A DNA stretch of 64,000 nucleotides from Eubacteriaceae bacterium (GCA_021770095.1 JAETRQ010000011.1:1-64000), one strand, 5' to 3'; positions 42,863 to 52,456 are shown, counted from the first letter of the stretch. The notes: generated from the sequence alone by a model not told the origin. Numbers and translations: made by a program.

Positions 42863-43522
42863 ATGGAATATAAATATGAACTTCATTGTCACACGGGATG
42901 TGTTTCACGCTGTGGCAGAGTAGAACCGGAAGAAATTGTAAAACTTTATAAAGAAAAAGGTTATAACGGTATTGTTGCAACTGACCATTACAGCCCAATG
43001 ACATTTGAACCGAATTGGGCGCCGCAAAGACAGATTGATTTTTACCTTGAGGGATACAGGAGGATGAAAGCGGCAGCAGGTGATGATTTTACTGTTTTGC
43101 TTGGTATGGAATTGCGTCATTACTGGACTGCAAATGATTATCTCATTTATGGTATTGATGAGGAATTTTTGTATAATGCAGGTAATCTTATGCTCCCGTG
43201 GGAAGAAAAGATTTATAAAATAGCTAAGCAAAAAGGCTATCTTGTTTATCAGGCGCATCCATTTCGTATCGGTATGAGGAGATGCAATCCTGATTTTATT
43301 GACGGGGTTGAGGTTTATAATGGTAAAACCGATAAAAAGTGCAATGACAGGGCCTTGGAATGGGCAAAGGAGAATGGAAAGTTAATGGTGTCAGGTTCCG
43401 ATTTCCATGTTGTTAAAAATCTTGCACGCGGTGGAATCATTACGACTGAACCGATAAAATCGAATGCGGATTTGCTGAAAGTTTTGAAATCCCAAAAATT
43501 TGAAATGATAAAGGAATATTAG
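42863..43522 (+). CDS. PHP-domain phosphoesterase
   Basis: 219 residues from ATG 42863, which has no ribosome-binding site and sits at the predicted transcription start. PHP motifs: YELHCHTGC, VATDHYSP, GMELRHYW, YQAHPFR and SGSDFHV, all four metal-binding motifs intact. Such stand-alone PHP proteins hydrolyse phosphomonoesters (histidinol phosphate, nucleotides, PAP) or phosphotyrosine; the substrate cannot be chosen here. Divergent from padR with a shared control region. Confidence 0.85.
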   Translation: MEYKYELHCHTGCVSRCGRVEPEEIVKLYKEKGYNGIVATDHYSPMTFEPNWAPQRQIDFYLEGYRRMKAAAGDDFTVLLGMELRHYWTANDYLIYGIDEEFLYNAGNLMLPWEEKIYKIAKQKGYLVYQAHPFRIGMRRCNPDFIDGVEVYNGKTDKKCNDRALEWAKENGKLMVSGSDFHVVKNLARGGIITTEPIKSNADLLKVLKSQKFEMIKEY

Positions 43523-43683
43523 TGTGAAAAATCACACTAAATAAATTTTATTGCCCTCAAAATTTGCCGGTGGCATAATTTTGAGATGGCTAAATTCCCA
43601 TTATACGCCTTGTCCGGCTACAACAAAGTGTATTAATGATATTTAATTAACGATTTGTAGCCGGAAAGGCTATGGGAATTGAT
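43521..43683 (+). promoter_or_regulatory. Structured leader upstream of the YeiH-family gene
   Basis: Three foldbacks in series: AGTGTGA/TCACACT (43521-43538); a 13-bp stem from CTCAAAATT/AATTTTGAG with TGCC/GGCA inside (43556-43585); and a long arm pairing 43593-43623 with 43655-43680 (AATTCCCAT/ATGGGAATT, GCCTT/AAGGC, CCGGCTACAA/TTGTAGCCGG). The last covers the ribosome-binding site of the next gene. I do not recognise a known riboswitch class. Confidence 0.55.
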
Positions 43684-44760
43684 ATGAATTTTTTAAAGAA
43701 AAACAGTATCGGAATTTTGGTCTGTATAATCATTGCAGGGATTTCAACATTCCTTGCATCACTCCATATCGGTACTTTTTCGTTTGAAGTTATTGGTGCA
43801 CCGGTATTTGCTATTGTTATCGGTATGGTAATTACAGCCATATTCACCAAATTTGCGTCAAATCCCAATGTGAAATCAGGTATCACTTTTACTTCAAAAA
43901 AGATTTTGCAATGGGCTGTTGTTATTCTTGGTTTTACGCTGAATATTAAGACGGTACTTGCAGTAGGCGGTAAAAGTCTGCCGGTAATCATATCAACAAT
44001 TGCCGTGTCTTTGTTGGTGGCATTTGTGATGTGCAAACTGCTTAAAGTAGATAAAAAAGTGTCTATCCTTGTTGGTGTCGGCTCATCCATCTGCGGTGGT
44101 TCTGCAATTGCAGCAACTGCTCCTGTTATTGATGCAGATGATGAAGAAATTGCACAATCCATATCTGTAATATTTTTATTCAATGTGATTGCAGCATTGA
44201 TTTTTCCCACCTTAGGCAATGCAATCGGTCTTACGAATGATGGTTTTGCTCTGTTTGCAGGTACGGCAGTTAATGATACTTCGTCAGTTACTGCTGCGGC
44301 ATCTGCGTGGGACAGTATGAAAGCAACAAACGGTCTTGTTCTTGCACAGGCAACAACCGTTAAACTTACACGAACACTTGCTATTATTCCGATTACGCTT
44401 GTTCTTGCACTTGTACGCACCAAACAAGCAAAGAAGGACGGTAAGGAAGGTACAAAAGTTTCATTAAAAAAAATCTTCCCTTGGTTTATTCTGTATTTTG
44501 TAATTGCATCTTTAATCACAACAATTGTTGCAATTTTGCCTGAAAGCGGTTTCACGCTTGCGTATAATGATTATTTTGTTAAAGGTGCAAAATGGCTGGC
44601 AAAGTTCTTTATCGCAATGGCGATGTGTGCTATCGGATTAAATACCAATATTGTTAATTTGATAAAAAAAGGCGGCAAACCGATTCTGATGGGTTTTGCC
44701 TGCTGGGTTTGCATTGCAGGTGTCAGTCTGGTGATGCAGCACGTTTTAGGTTATTGGTAA
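43684..44760 (+). CDS. yeiH: YeiH/UPF0324 family membrane protein (putative anion exporter)
   Basis: 358 residues from ATG 43684 (GGGAA upstream; ATG 43672 in frame is possible). About ten hydrophobic segments. Diagnostic sequences: LQWAVVILGFTLNIKTVL, VGVGSSICGGSAIAATAPVIDADDEEIAQSISVIFLFN and GTAVNDTSSVTAAA. Members are called putative sulfate or thiosulfate exporters, with little direct evidence. Monocistronic, with an unusual folded leader that would hide the ribosome-binding site. Confidence 0.9.
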   Translation: MNFLKKNSIGILVCIIIAGISTFLASLHIGTFSFEVIGAPVFAIVIGMVITAIFTKFASNPNVKSGITFTSKKILQWAVVILGFTLNIKTVLAVGGKSLPVIISTIAVSLLVAFVMCKLLKVDKKVSILVGVGSSICGGSAIAATAPVIDADDEEIAQSISVIFLFNVIAALIFPTLGNAIGLTNDGFALFAGTAVNDTSSVTAAASAWDSMKATNGLVLAQATTVKLTRTLAIIPITLVLALVRTKQAKKDGKEGTKVSLKKIFPWFILYFVIASLITTIVAILPESGFTLAYNDYFVKGAKWLAKFFIAMAMCAIGLNTNIVNLIKKGGKPILMGFACWVCIAGVSLVMQHVLGYW

Positions 44761-44786
44761 AACTCAAATCAAATCGAATAAAAATA

Positions 44787-44823
44787 AAATGCTCAGAACT
44801 ATTGCTGTTTCTGAGCATTTTTT
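44787..44823. terminator. Bidirectional terminator overlapping the vanZ-like stop
   Basis: AAAATGCTCAGAA pairs with TTCTGAGCATTTT with T runs on both strands. The last four codons of the vanZ-like gene lie in this hairpin. Confidence 0.85.
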
Positions 44824-45383
44824 GTTATCAGATTAAATAGGAATGCACCGATTATACCACCGAGCGTGTTATAGGTGAGGTCGGAAATCTGGAACATTCC
44901 GATATGGAATATTGCCTGACTGATTTCAATAAACAAAGACATTCCGAAAGATATTGCAGTTGATAGAATGATTATCTTTTTTGCGGACAGTGATTTTTCT
45001 TTAAATTTTAATATAAACCAATTAACAGTTAAAGTTAATGGAATGAACATGATTATGTTTTGAATGGAAGTCAAATCGAAACTGAAGTCCTGTTTGAACG
45101 GCAGCCATCCTTCCCATATTTCAGAAAAACTGTCTACAGTATTATGGATAGTAAAACGCCTTAAAATTGTCAGCTGTGCAATCATTGTATAAATAAAAGT
45201 CATCAGTGACAGGGGCAGAATTTTATCTGTAAGCATTCTTCTATCAAATTTTTTCTTGTATTTGAGTTTAATAAATAATACGTAGATTATGCCTATTGCA
45301 ATTGAAATCCATACGGGGAATGCAACTGCATTGCTGATAAACTCTTTTGTGTTAACGGATATTGTCCAGAAAAAATATTTCAT
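44799..45383 (-). CDS. VanZ-like membrane protein
   Basis: 194 residues, five hydrophobic segments. The VanZ pattern is seen in NIIMFIPLTLTVNWF, then AISFGMSLFIEISQ and SDLTYNTLGGIIGAFLF. VanZ-family proteins are often last in polysaccharide operons and give slight resistance to glycopeptides in some hosts; a role in envelope assembly is plausible. Starts 3 nt after the preceding glycosyltransferase gene; end of the exopolysaccharide operon. Confidence 0.88.
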   Translation of the reverse strand: MKYFFWTISVNTKEFISNAVAFPVWISIAIGIIYVLFIKLKYKKKFDRRMLTDKILPLSLMTFIYTMIAQLTILRRFTIHNTVDSFSEIWEGWLPFKQDFSFDLTSIQNIIMFIPLTLTVNWFILKFKEKSLSAKKIIILSTAISFGMSLFIEISQAIFHIGMFQISDLTYNTLGGIIGAFLFNLITKNAQKQQ

Positions 45384-45386
45384 ATC

Positions 45387-46421
45387 TTAACTTTTCCTGC
45401 TTTGTAAATAGGATAAAACAAAAGTCAATCGCCACCATTTGTTTTTTAAGCATATACAGGATATTTTCTGCTTTTTCGGAAGATTAGAATAATTGTACTC
45501 TTTCAGTACTTTTTGCAGAAAAGAATCGTTTACTATCGTTTTCATTCTGTTTTTTATGAATTTGAGACTTTTCGTCTGAATGCCGTGTACTGCTTCCTGT
45601 TTCAGCATGGCACGCAGATTGCCCAGAAAAGTGCTGTAAATTCTGATTTTGCATATTTCGGCTACAGGACTTTCTTTTAATATATCCATTTCATATTGGC
45701 AAAGTTTTTTGAATTGTTCAAACCTGTCAGGTTTATAACTTTGACTGAGGGATGCACCGTTATAACAGTAATAATATCCTCCGCTGTCAATGAATGAGAC
45801 ACGCTGCGCTGCCTGATAAATAGCTATGTCAAAAATAGCATCTTCGGAAATATACTCTCTTTCTGATACAAAACGGATGTTGTTGTCGTTAATCAGACTG
45901 CGTTTGAATATGCCGATACAGGTTGACATACTGCTGTAACCCATACCGTTTTCATCACTACCCAGAGTGCTGGGCAAAAGTTTACATAATATCTGTGTTT
46001 TATCAAAAACTTTACCTGCAAATATATGTCTGCCGTCATAATGGCGGTCATCTTTAATATAGGTTATTGCACCAAGGCAAATATCAGATTCGTTTTCCTT
46101 CGCGTTATTATATAATTTTTCGTAAAAATCAAGTGCAATATAGTCATCACTGTCAACAAACGCAATGTATTCTCCGGTTGCCGCGTCCATTCCGCTGTTT
46201 CTTGCGAAACCGAGTCCGCCGTTTATTTTGTGTACTACTTTTATTCTGCTGTCCTGTTCGGCATAATGATCGCACATAGCAGGGCAGTTGTCAGGTGAAC
46301 CATCATCAACGAGAATAATTTCAATATCTTTTAATGTTTGATGTATTAATGAATGGATACATCTGTCAAGATATTGTTCAACATTATATATTGGCACAAT
46401 AACACTTACTTTTGGTTCCAA
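45387..46421 (-). CDS. Family 2 glycosyltransferase
   Basis: 344 residues from TTG 46421 (AAGGAGA 7 nt upstream); the open frame extends to 46460 but inside the previous gene. GT-A fold: VSVIVPIYNVEQYLDRCI, LVDDGSPDN and the metal-binding FVDSDDY. No membrane segments. It transfers a nucleotide-activated sugar to the lipid-linked repeat unit or a modification. C-terminal ~100 residues are helical and basic. Confidence 0.9.
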   Translation of the reverse strand: MEPKVSVIVPIYNVEQYLDRCIHSLIHQTLKDIEIILVDDGSPDNCPAMCDHYAEQDSRIKVVHKINGGLGFARNSGMDAATGEYIAFVDSDDYIALDFYEKLYNNAKENESDICLGAITYIKDDRHYDGRHIFAGKVFDKTQILCKLLPSTLGSDENGMGYSSMSTCIGIFKRSLINDNNIRFVSEREYISEDAIFDIAIYQAAQRVSFIDSGGYYYCYNGASLSQSYKPDRFEQFKKLCQYEMDILKESPVAEICKIRIYSTFLGNLRAMLKQEAVHGIQTKSLKFIKNRMKTIVNDSFLQKVLKEYNYSNLPKKQKISCICLKNKWWRLTFVLSYLQSRKS

Positions 46422-46437
46422 AACAAATCTCCTTAAT

Positions 46438-47655
46438 TTATAACCCGAAAAATTCAACAATTCGTTTGGCAGAATTGTTATCAGGATAGTTATAGAAAGT
46501 TTTTATTGTTTCATTTCGTTCTTTTTTATATTTGTCTTTGCCTGCTTTTATATCAAGCAGAGCCTTTTCCAAATCTGTAACCTTATATATATGATCACCG
46601 CGCAGATATTGTTTTGTGTTTTCCATTTTAAATCCACGGCTTTTTTCATATTCATCATAATCATCAAGTGTATACATTATTGGTTTATCCAGCAATAAAT
46701 AGGATACGAATATGGATGAATAGTCAGTGATAAGTGCATCAGTCAGCGGAATAAACTGATAAAGCTGTGTACCGAGTTTGTTCAAATCACTGTCTTTCAG
46801 GATCAGAAGATTGCTGAACTTTTGTGCAAAAACAGGCAGATTAGCCTGCAAATGATGAAGTTTAAGAATTAAAAGTATGTTTTCTTTTTTTAAAAACTGA
46901 TCAAATTGATTTAAATCTTCAAGTGTATTAAACAGCGGAAGACCTGTGTTATTTTTTATATAGTCCTCTGACAATTGTTTTGAAATACACTGTCTGAATG
47001 TCGGCATCCATAAAATCACTTTGCTGTAGTTTGAGAAGTGATATTCTGTTTCGAATTTGTTTTTGATAGCATCATTTTTTTCAAAAAGATAATCATTCCT
47101 CGGATAGCCGAGTTCAGCCATTTTATCATGATTGACCTTATAATACATCATCATCATTTCGGTTGACAGATTACCGTGCGTTACTATATATGAAAAATTA
47201 TTTTTTACATTTGGTGTTCCTTTATTTGCCTTAAATCCAATACCATGGCTGAGATAAATTACGGTCTGTTCGTCACGTTTTTTCGCTATCAGGCAGTTGT
47301 GGTCACATATATAATATTTGCTGACTGCAATCATTGCATATGTTCTGATTGCCAGATTTCCCCATCCTTTTTGCAGATAAAGTACGGATTTGGTATTTTT
47401 GTAGTTTTTTGGATTATTAACAAGCCAGATTGTTTTATATTTTTTGAGTATCCCGTTTTTATCCATATAATCATAAAGTGCATATGCATTGTCACTGAGG
47501 TCGGGGGAACTTTCAAAAACAATATAATTATCCTTGATAGGAAAATGCTGTGCAATATTAAAAACAGATTTGTTGATTTTTTCGGATAATACCTGAGCTG
47601 CAAATTTTATTGCAGGCATCAAACCATCCTTTTTGATTTTATTGATGATTTCCAT
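46438..47655 (-). CDS. CDP-glycerol:polyglycerophosphate glycerophosphotransferase family protein
   Basis: 405 residues if started at ATG 47655 (AGGAGG 14 nt upstream; start uncertain, ATG 47667 is also possible). TagB/TagF-type sequences: YLSHGIGFKANKGTP, GYPRNDYLFE, ILWMPTFR, LLILKLHHLQ and ALITDYSSIFVSYLLLDKPIMYTLDD. The family transfers glycerol phosphate or similar units in teichoic acid synthesis. Within this operon it probably adds a phosphodiester-linked glycerol or ribitol to the polymer. Overlaps the flippase gene by 17 nt. Confidence 0.85.
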   Translation of the reverse strand: MEIINKIKKDGLMPAIKFAAQVLSEKINKSVFNIAQHFPIKDNYIVFESSPDLSDNAYALYDYMDKNGILKKYKTIWLVNNPKNYKNTKSVLYLQKGWGNLAIRTYAMIAVSKYYICDHNCLIAKKRDEQTVIYLSHGIGFKANKGTPNVKNNFSYIVTHGNLSTEMMMMYYKVNHDKMAELGYPRNDYLFEKNDAIKNKFETEYHFSNYSKVILWMPTFRQCISKQLSEDYIKNNTGLPLFNTLEDLNQFDQFLKKENILLILKLHHLQANLPVFAQKFSNLLILKDSDLNKLGTQLYQFIPLTDALITDYSSIFVSYLLLDKPIMYTLDDYDEYEKSRGFKMENTKQYLRGDHIYKVTDLEKALLDIKAGKDKYKKERNETIKTFYNYPDNNSAKRIVEFFGL

Positions 47656-49078
47656 TTTGTGCTGCATGACCTCCTGTGCGGTTAAATATCTTTTGCACAA
47701 TTAATTTTATTTCATAATTATATGTTGCGGCAATTATGAAAAGAAGTGCAAATTCACATATATAAAGTACAATATTATTTGATATTATAAATAAGAGAGC
47801 AGACTGCACAATCAGCAGGATATAATTGAAAATATCTTTTTTCAGATTCAGGCGGAGTTTGATATATTTTTTGGCATATATAATTCTCATTGACCAAACG
47901 ATGATATAGGATACCATTGTGGCAATGGCAGCACCGATAGTGCCTAAAAAATGTATGAATATTAAATTAAGAATAATGTTTGCTGCTGCACCGACAATTG
48001 TAGTACGTGAAAAAGATTTGCTGTCCTTAACCGCAGAAAAGATTCCGCCGAGATGACCGGATACTGCACCAAAGATAATGGATATTGTCAGGAAAGGTAC
48101 ATACTTCCAAGCCTCGTAAAAATCATTGGCATACAGGAATTTTGCAAGAACTTTTGTCAATATAATTATCAGTGAACATACAACTACCAAGAGACAATTA
48201 TATGCTTTATATGTTTTCGCAAAAAATCCGTCTTTATCTTCCGGGTCAAATTCCTTGACTGAAGACAATATCCATGCCTGATTAAAAATGCTCTGGAGAA
48301 TATTCAGTATGGACGGTATTTTGTATCCGACTGAATAAATTCCGTTTTCAGCCATTCCGCAAAGTGCAATAACAATATATCTGTCAGATGAATTATTAAT
48401 CCACCAACTGATAGAATTAATCATAAGCGGAGCACTGTATGCAACCATTTCTTTTTTTAAAAGTATATTTTTGCTTTTGAAAGAAATGTATTTCCATATT
48501 TTTGTATCAATTATAAGAAAAAGAGATGAAACACTGAGTCCGCTAATATATGCAATAAAATAGCCTTCAAGACCAAGTTTGAACTTTAACAGCAAAAGAA
48601 GATTGAGACTGAGCATAACGATTGTGTTCAGTACACCTGCAATGGATACGCTTTTGACTTTATCAATTCCTCTTGCAATGTTGAACATAAATTGATTTAT
48701 CCCTATACTCAGATACATGAATATAAAAAATACAAGGTATGTATTAAATACTTCAAATATATTGAAAATGGAATTAATAATGATAAGAACGGAGAACGGG
48801 ATGAGACCGATAAGAATCATTTTTAAACTAATTGAAACGACTTCTTTTGTATCTTTTGATTTATCAAGACAGAACCGAATAACGGATTCAACCAGGTTAA
48901 TTGATAAAATCGGTATGAGTAAATAACTGGTGGTATAGAATAAATCGTAAGTTCCGTATTCATCTGTAGACAGTACAGATGTATAAAGAGGCACTAAAAA
49001 GAAACTCAGTAACTTGGTAGCAAAATTACTGAGTGTAAGTAATCCGATATTCTTAAGCAGATATGCGTACTTTTTCAT
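47639..49078 (-). CDS. Polysaccharide flippase (Wzx-like, MOP superfamily)
   Basis: 479 residues with 12-14 hydrophobic segments. N-terminal NIGLLTLSNFATKLLSFFLVPLYTSVLSTDEYGTYDL is the typical polysaccharide synthesis start. Moves lipid-linked repeat units across the membrane before polymerisation. AAGGATATTAA precedes the start. Lies between GT32 and the TagB-like gene. Confidence 0.92.
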   Translation of the reverse strand: MKKYAYLLKNIGLLTLSNFATKLLSFFLVPLYTSVLSTDEYGTYDLFYTTSYLLIPILSINLVESVIRFCLDKSKDTKEVVSISLKMILIGLIPFSVLIIINSIFNIFEVFNTYLVFFIFMYLSIGINQFMFNIARGIDKVKSVSIAGVLNTIVMLSLNLLLLLKFKLGLEGYFIAYISGLSVSSLFLIIDTKIWKYISFKSKNILLKKEMVAYSAPLMINSISWWINNSSDRYIVIALCGMAENGIYSVGYKIPSILNILQSIFNQAWILSSVKEFDPEDKDGFFAKTYKAYNCLLVVVCSLIIILTKVLAKFLYANDFYEAWKYVPFLTISIIFGAVSGHLGGIFSAVKDSKSFSRTTIVGAAANIILNLIFIHFLGTIGAAIATMVSYIIVWSMRIIYAKKYIKLRLNLKKDIFNYILLIVQSALLFIISNNIVLYICEFALLFIIAATYNYEIKLIVQKIFNRTGGHAAQNGNHQ

Positions 49079-49087
49079 TTAATATCC

Positions 49088-49885
49088 TTAATGACATTTT
49101 ATTTTATCAAAAATAAAATGAATTGTATTTTTGATTCCTAAATTCTTGAATTTTTTGTTGATTCTGAAAGGGAAGTCGAGTATTCGTATCATTTTATGAG
49201 CAGTGTTATTGCCAAATGGTTTTGACAATTTCTGTTCAAGCAGTCTGAACCTCTTTTCTGTTTCAGGCAGCCATGACATACTGTACCAGTGGATGCTGTA
49301 TGTATTGTCTGTTATTTTCATTTCACCTGACGTACTGTGGAGCGGACAAAAATATTCGGTAGGATAGAGCGTAATACCGTCAACAATTTGCAGTTGGTCA
49401 TTCATAACGGCTCCCCGACTGATCAGATATTTGCTGTTGAGAGCAGGACAGTTGAGGTTTTCTTTGCTGTTCGTATCAAATTCAATATCGTTATATGTAT
49501 CACGCAGTGCTTTGATACCGGGATGATTTTTAATCGCACCAAATCCAAGACCGGTTGCAATAACCCTGCCTTTTTCAAATCCCATAAAAGCATCATTTTC
49601 AAGCAGACTGTCAAGGCTTTTAATGATTTCAACATCGGTATCCAGATAAATCCCGCCATTGTTATATATAATATCAAGCCGTGCATAGTCGGTTACAAAT
49701 GCCCATTTTTTTTCATCATAGGCTTTTGATATAAACCGGTTTTTGTGTACATCATAGTTGTTTTCATTCCACAAAACAATTTCGTAGTCCGGGCAGAATT
49801 TTTTCCAGCTGTCCAAACATTTGCGTTCTTTTTCGCTCATTTGTCCGTTTCCGAACCAACAGTAGTGAATTATTTTTGGAATCAT
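49088..49885 (-). CDS. Family 32-type glycosyltransferase (capsular polysaccharide synthesis)
   Basis: 265 residues. MIPKIIHYCWFGNGQMS, FVTDYARLDIIYNNGGIYLDTDVEI with the DxD motif in YLDTDVE, and the C-terminal SIHWYSMSWL are the Gly_transf_sug/OCH1-like signatures. Cytoplasmic, no membrane segment. Typically transfers mannose, galactose or similar to lipid-linked glycans. 15-nt gap from the AP-superfamily gene. Confidence 0.9.
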   Translation of the reverse strand: MIPKIIHYCWFGNGQMSEKERKCLDSWKKFCPDYEIVLWNENNYDVHKNRFISKAYDEKKWAFVTDYARLDIIYNNGGIYLDTDVEIIKSLDSLLENDAFMGFEKGRVIATGLGFGAIKNHPGIKALRDTYNDIEFDTNSKENLNCPALNSKYLISRGAVMNDQLQIVDGITLYPTEYFCPLHSTSGEMKITDNTYSIHWYSMSWLPETEKRFRLLEQKLSKPFGNNTAHKMIRILDFPFRINKKFKNLGIKNTIHFIFDKIKCH

Positions 49886-49900
49886 ATGTGATTTTCTCCG

Positions 49901-51088
49901 TTATTCTTTGACTTGCTTTTTTGCGAGGAGATAGCGTTTGAACTGTGTATAGTCGTTTCTGAGTCTGAACTCAAGTTCCTCGCGTTTTGTTCCGACTTTC
50001 CATATTTCATCTTTTTTGCTTTTTAAGAATTCATATGCCTGTGGAATCTGATCCCGATAAGGATAATAATATAATTCGCTGACTCTTCTGAGGATTTTTT
50101 TATCACGGTCAAATCTTTCTTCTTCAAGCAGATTAAAACGTTCTTCACGGTCCCACAGAATGTCATATAACTCTTCAATACCGGTTCGTTTGTTATATAT
50201 GTATTTGTAACGCTCAGATATTACTGCAAGTTTTCTGTCCGGTTGTGCATAATATTGTGAGTCAACATATACATAATCACGTTTAACAATCTTATTTTCA
50301 AGCAGAAGAGATAATAAGTCAACATGGCTTGTTATATGGTCAACGGTTTTCAGCCCGTCTATTCTTGGCGTAATCAGCGGGACACGACAAGTAAGTTCAT
50401 ATACATGAAAGCCATATGCAGGTACATTTTTATGGAAATTCATATGCCCGTGGTCAGCGGTAATATATATATTGTCGTCACCGTATTTTTTTCTTATAAA
50501 TCCGAGTATTTCATCAAATGCGTCAATATCGTCACCATAACTCATTCTGCCTTTGAGTACATGGGGCAAATGGAGCCAGATAAATTGTTTTTCGGCAGGT
50601 TCAATACTGTCAAGCTCATTGAATATATTCTGAAGTGTTTGCTCAAGGAGCTTGTCATCACGTTTGAGATGAACATTTTTAGGTCTGTGAATACCGACAG
50701 GCTGGTGCATATCTACGATATGTATTTTTGTTTTTTCTTCATCGCCGAATTCTCTTACATAAGGCCATGCTCCTGACATATAGTCAATCGACCAAAGGAT
50801 ATGGCAGTCATATCCCTGTTTTTGCAAAATTGAAAAAATACTTTCTTTCTCATTTGGTTCAACATAAGTATATCGTTTTCTTTTTTCAAATTCATGTGTA
50901 TATTTGCCGGTCAGCATACTGCTGAACACCATTGATGTTGATGCAGCAGATGTATAATGTCTGTTGAATACAGTGCCTTTTGCGGCAAGTTCATCAAGGT
51001 TAGGTGTGTTCCAGTATTTGTAACCGTAAATGCCTAAATTTTCTATACTGAAGGCATCTTTTGACAGCAGAAAACAAATATTTTTCAA
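49901..51088 (-). CDS. Alkaline-phosphatase-superfamily enzyme (sulfatase-like, Thr nucleophile)
   Basis: 395 residues from TTG 51088 (AAGGAG upstream). Sulfatase-fold landmarks: NTPNLDELAAKGTVFNRHY, ITADHGHMNFH and RVPLITPRI. The nucleophile region is TSMVFSSMLTG: the Cys/Ser-x-Pro-x-Arg code needed for formylglycine is absent and Thr lies in the nucleophile position, as in phosphoglycerol and phosphoethanolamine transferases. Yet there is no signal peptide or membrane segment, so it should act in the cytoplasm. A phosphotransferase or phosphodiesterase role on the polymer precursor is inferred. Confidence 0.7.
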   Translation of the reverse strand: MKNICFLLSKDAFSIENLGIYGYKYWNTPNLDELAAKGTVFNRHYTSAASTSMVFSSMLTGKYTHEFEKRKRYTYVEPNEKESIFSILQKQGYDCHILWSIDYMSGAWPYVREFGDEEKTKIHIVDMHQPVGIHRPKNVHLKRDDKLLEQTLQNIFNELDSIEPAEKQFIWLHLPHVLKGRMSYGDDIDAFDEILGFIRKKYGDDNIYITADHGHMNFHKNVPAYGFHVYELTCRVPLITPRIDGLKTVDHITSHVDLLSLLLENKIVKRDYVYVDSQYYAQPDRKLAVISERYKYIYNKRTGIEELYDILWDREERFNLLEEERFDRDKKILRRVSELYYYPYRDQIPQAYEFLKSKKDEIWKVGTKREELEFRLRNDYTQFKRYLLAKKQVKE

Positions 51089-51107
51089 GTTTTACATCTC
51101 CTTAGTA

Positions 51108-52427
51108 TCAGGATTTCACTTTTATATCAGGACCGGTATAGTTTAAATTATGCTTTTTATTTTCCAGTTCCTTTTGTTTGTAATCATTAGCGAAGATATA
51201 AATCATTGCGAGCATAAAGTAGGACAGATATGCAATTTCAATTCTTATACCTGCGTTATACCAGAAGTTTGCAATTTGTACAATAATGAAAACTTGTGAT
51301 AAGACTACGATATAATTGTATTTTTCTTCAAATTTATCTTTGAATTTTCTTGCTTTGAACAGAATCATAACAAAGATTAATATAAAGAGAATTAAACCGA
51401 TATAACCTGTTTCAAGATAGTTTACCGAAACAGTAAGGTGTCTGTATCCTGTATCCTCATATCTGTCAGCAAAAGATGAATTTGCCCATGCAAAAGTTTT
51501 TGATGATTCTGAGAATCCGAATCCGAATCCGAGCAGTTTATAAATGATTTTATTGTTGAAGAAATAATCATTGATTTGGGAGAATGATGTCATTCTTGTG
51601 ATAACAAATCTGTCCTCATTTGCAAAGTCGTCCGAAGCGTATTCAGCCATGCTGTCAAATGAAGAAAGAATATCGATTGAACCCGCATTTACGACTGAAA
51701 GAATTCGGATACCGATGAATAACGCACCGAGTACAAATATTACAATATAAAGGTTTTTGCTTGATTTACCGCTGAGGATGAGCGATACAATCAGAATGAT
51801 ACCAAGTTCAAAGTAATAGAATTTTAACTCACTGACGGCGGCAATCGCAACATTGCTTATAACTACCATCAGCATGGTTGATATAGGTGTTTTTTTGTAG
51901 AGATAGCGTACAACGGTATATGCCGTGATAACAACCATATATACATTTAAATATACATTACAACCTTGTGCAGTACCGAACATACCGCCGAGGAAGTCAT
52001 TCTTTTTATGCATAACAAAGAATTCCAACAAAACGCAGATTACATTATATATTTGTAATTTAACAATATTGTCCAATATACGCTCGGTGTCTTTCGCATT
52101 CATGGCGATTGTGCATATGAAGAAGAAAATGATGAAAAAGAAGTTATTTCTGACTGCCCAGATAATTTGACCTGCCGGCACATTTTTAACAACAGCAATG
52201 GCGACCATTGCTATCATATATGCCGTTATGTATGAATTTATTTTTCTGAAATCTTTATCCTTAAACAAGCGCGGTAAGCTCGGCAGAGCCAGTGCAATCA
52301 TCAAAACGACATTTATATCAAGGATATATTTTGTTGCTTCGGGCAGACCGAATATGCTGATAAATGATTTGATAACCAGCATAAAATACAGCTGAAATTC
52401 GATCAAGTGCCTCAATCTTATCTTCAT
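51108..52427 (-). CDS. O-antigen polymerase/ligase-like membrane protein (probable Wzy)
   Basis: 439 residues with about eleven hydrophobic segments and a long extracytoplasmic loop near residues 250-340 (YASDDFANEDRFVITRMTSF...KLLGFGFGFSESSKTF). This layout and place in the operon suggest the repeat-unit polymerase; sequence motifs in this group are weak by nature. Preceded by AGGTG. Confidence 0.7.
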   Translation of the reverse strand: MKIRLRHLIEFQLYFMLVIKSFISIFGLPEATKYILDINVVLMIALALPSLPRLFKDKDFRKINSYITAYMIAMVAIAVVKNVPAGQIIWAVRNNFFFIIFFFICTIAMNAKDTERILDNIVKLQIYNVICVLLEFFVMHKKNDFLGGMFGTAQGCNVYLNVYMVVITAYTVVRYLYKKTPISTMLMVVISNVAIAAVSELKFYYFELGIILIVSLILSGKSSKNLYIVIFVLGALFIGIRILSVVNAGSIDILSSFDSMAEYASDDFANEDRFVITRMTSFSQINDYFFNNKIIYKLLGFGFGFSESSKTFAWANSSFADRYEDTGYRHLTVSVNYLETGYIGLILFILIFVMILFKARKFKDKFEEKYNYIVVLSQVFIIVQIANFWYNAGIRIEIAYLSYFMLAMIYIFANDYKQKELENKKHNLNYTGPDIKVKS

Positions 52428-52456
52428 ATAACAAACACCTAAAAACTTTAATTTCC

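Noticed and set aside
43647-44555. A 302-codon minus-strand frame opposite the YeiH-family gene
   Set aside because: It is a mirror of a long membrane-protein gene, lacks a ribosome-binding site, has a low-complexity Ala/Thr/Ile composition, and the plus-strand gene is an unmistakable family member.
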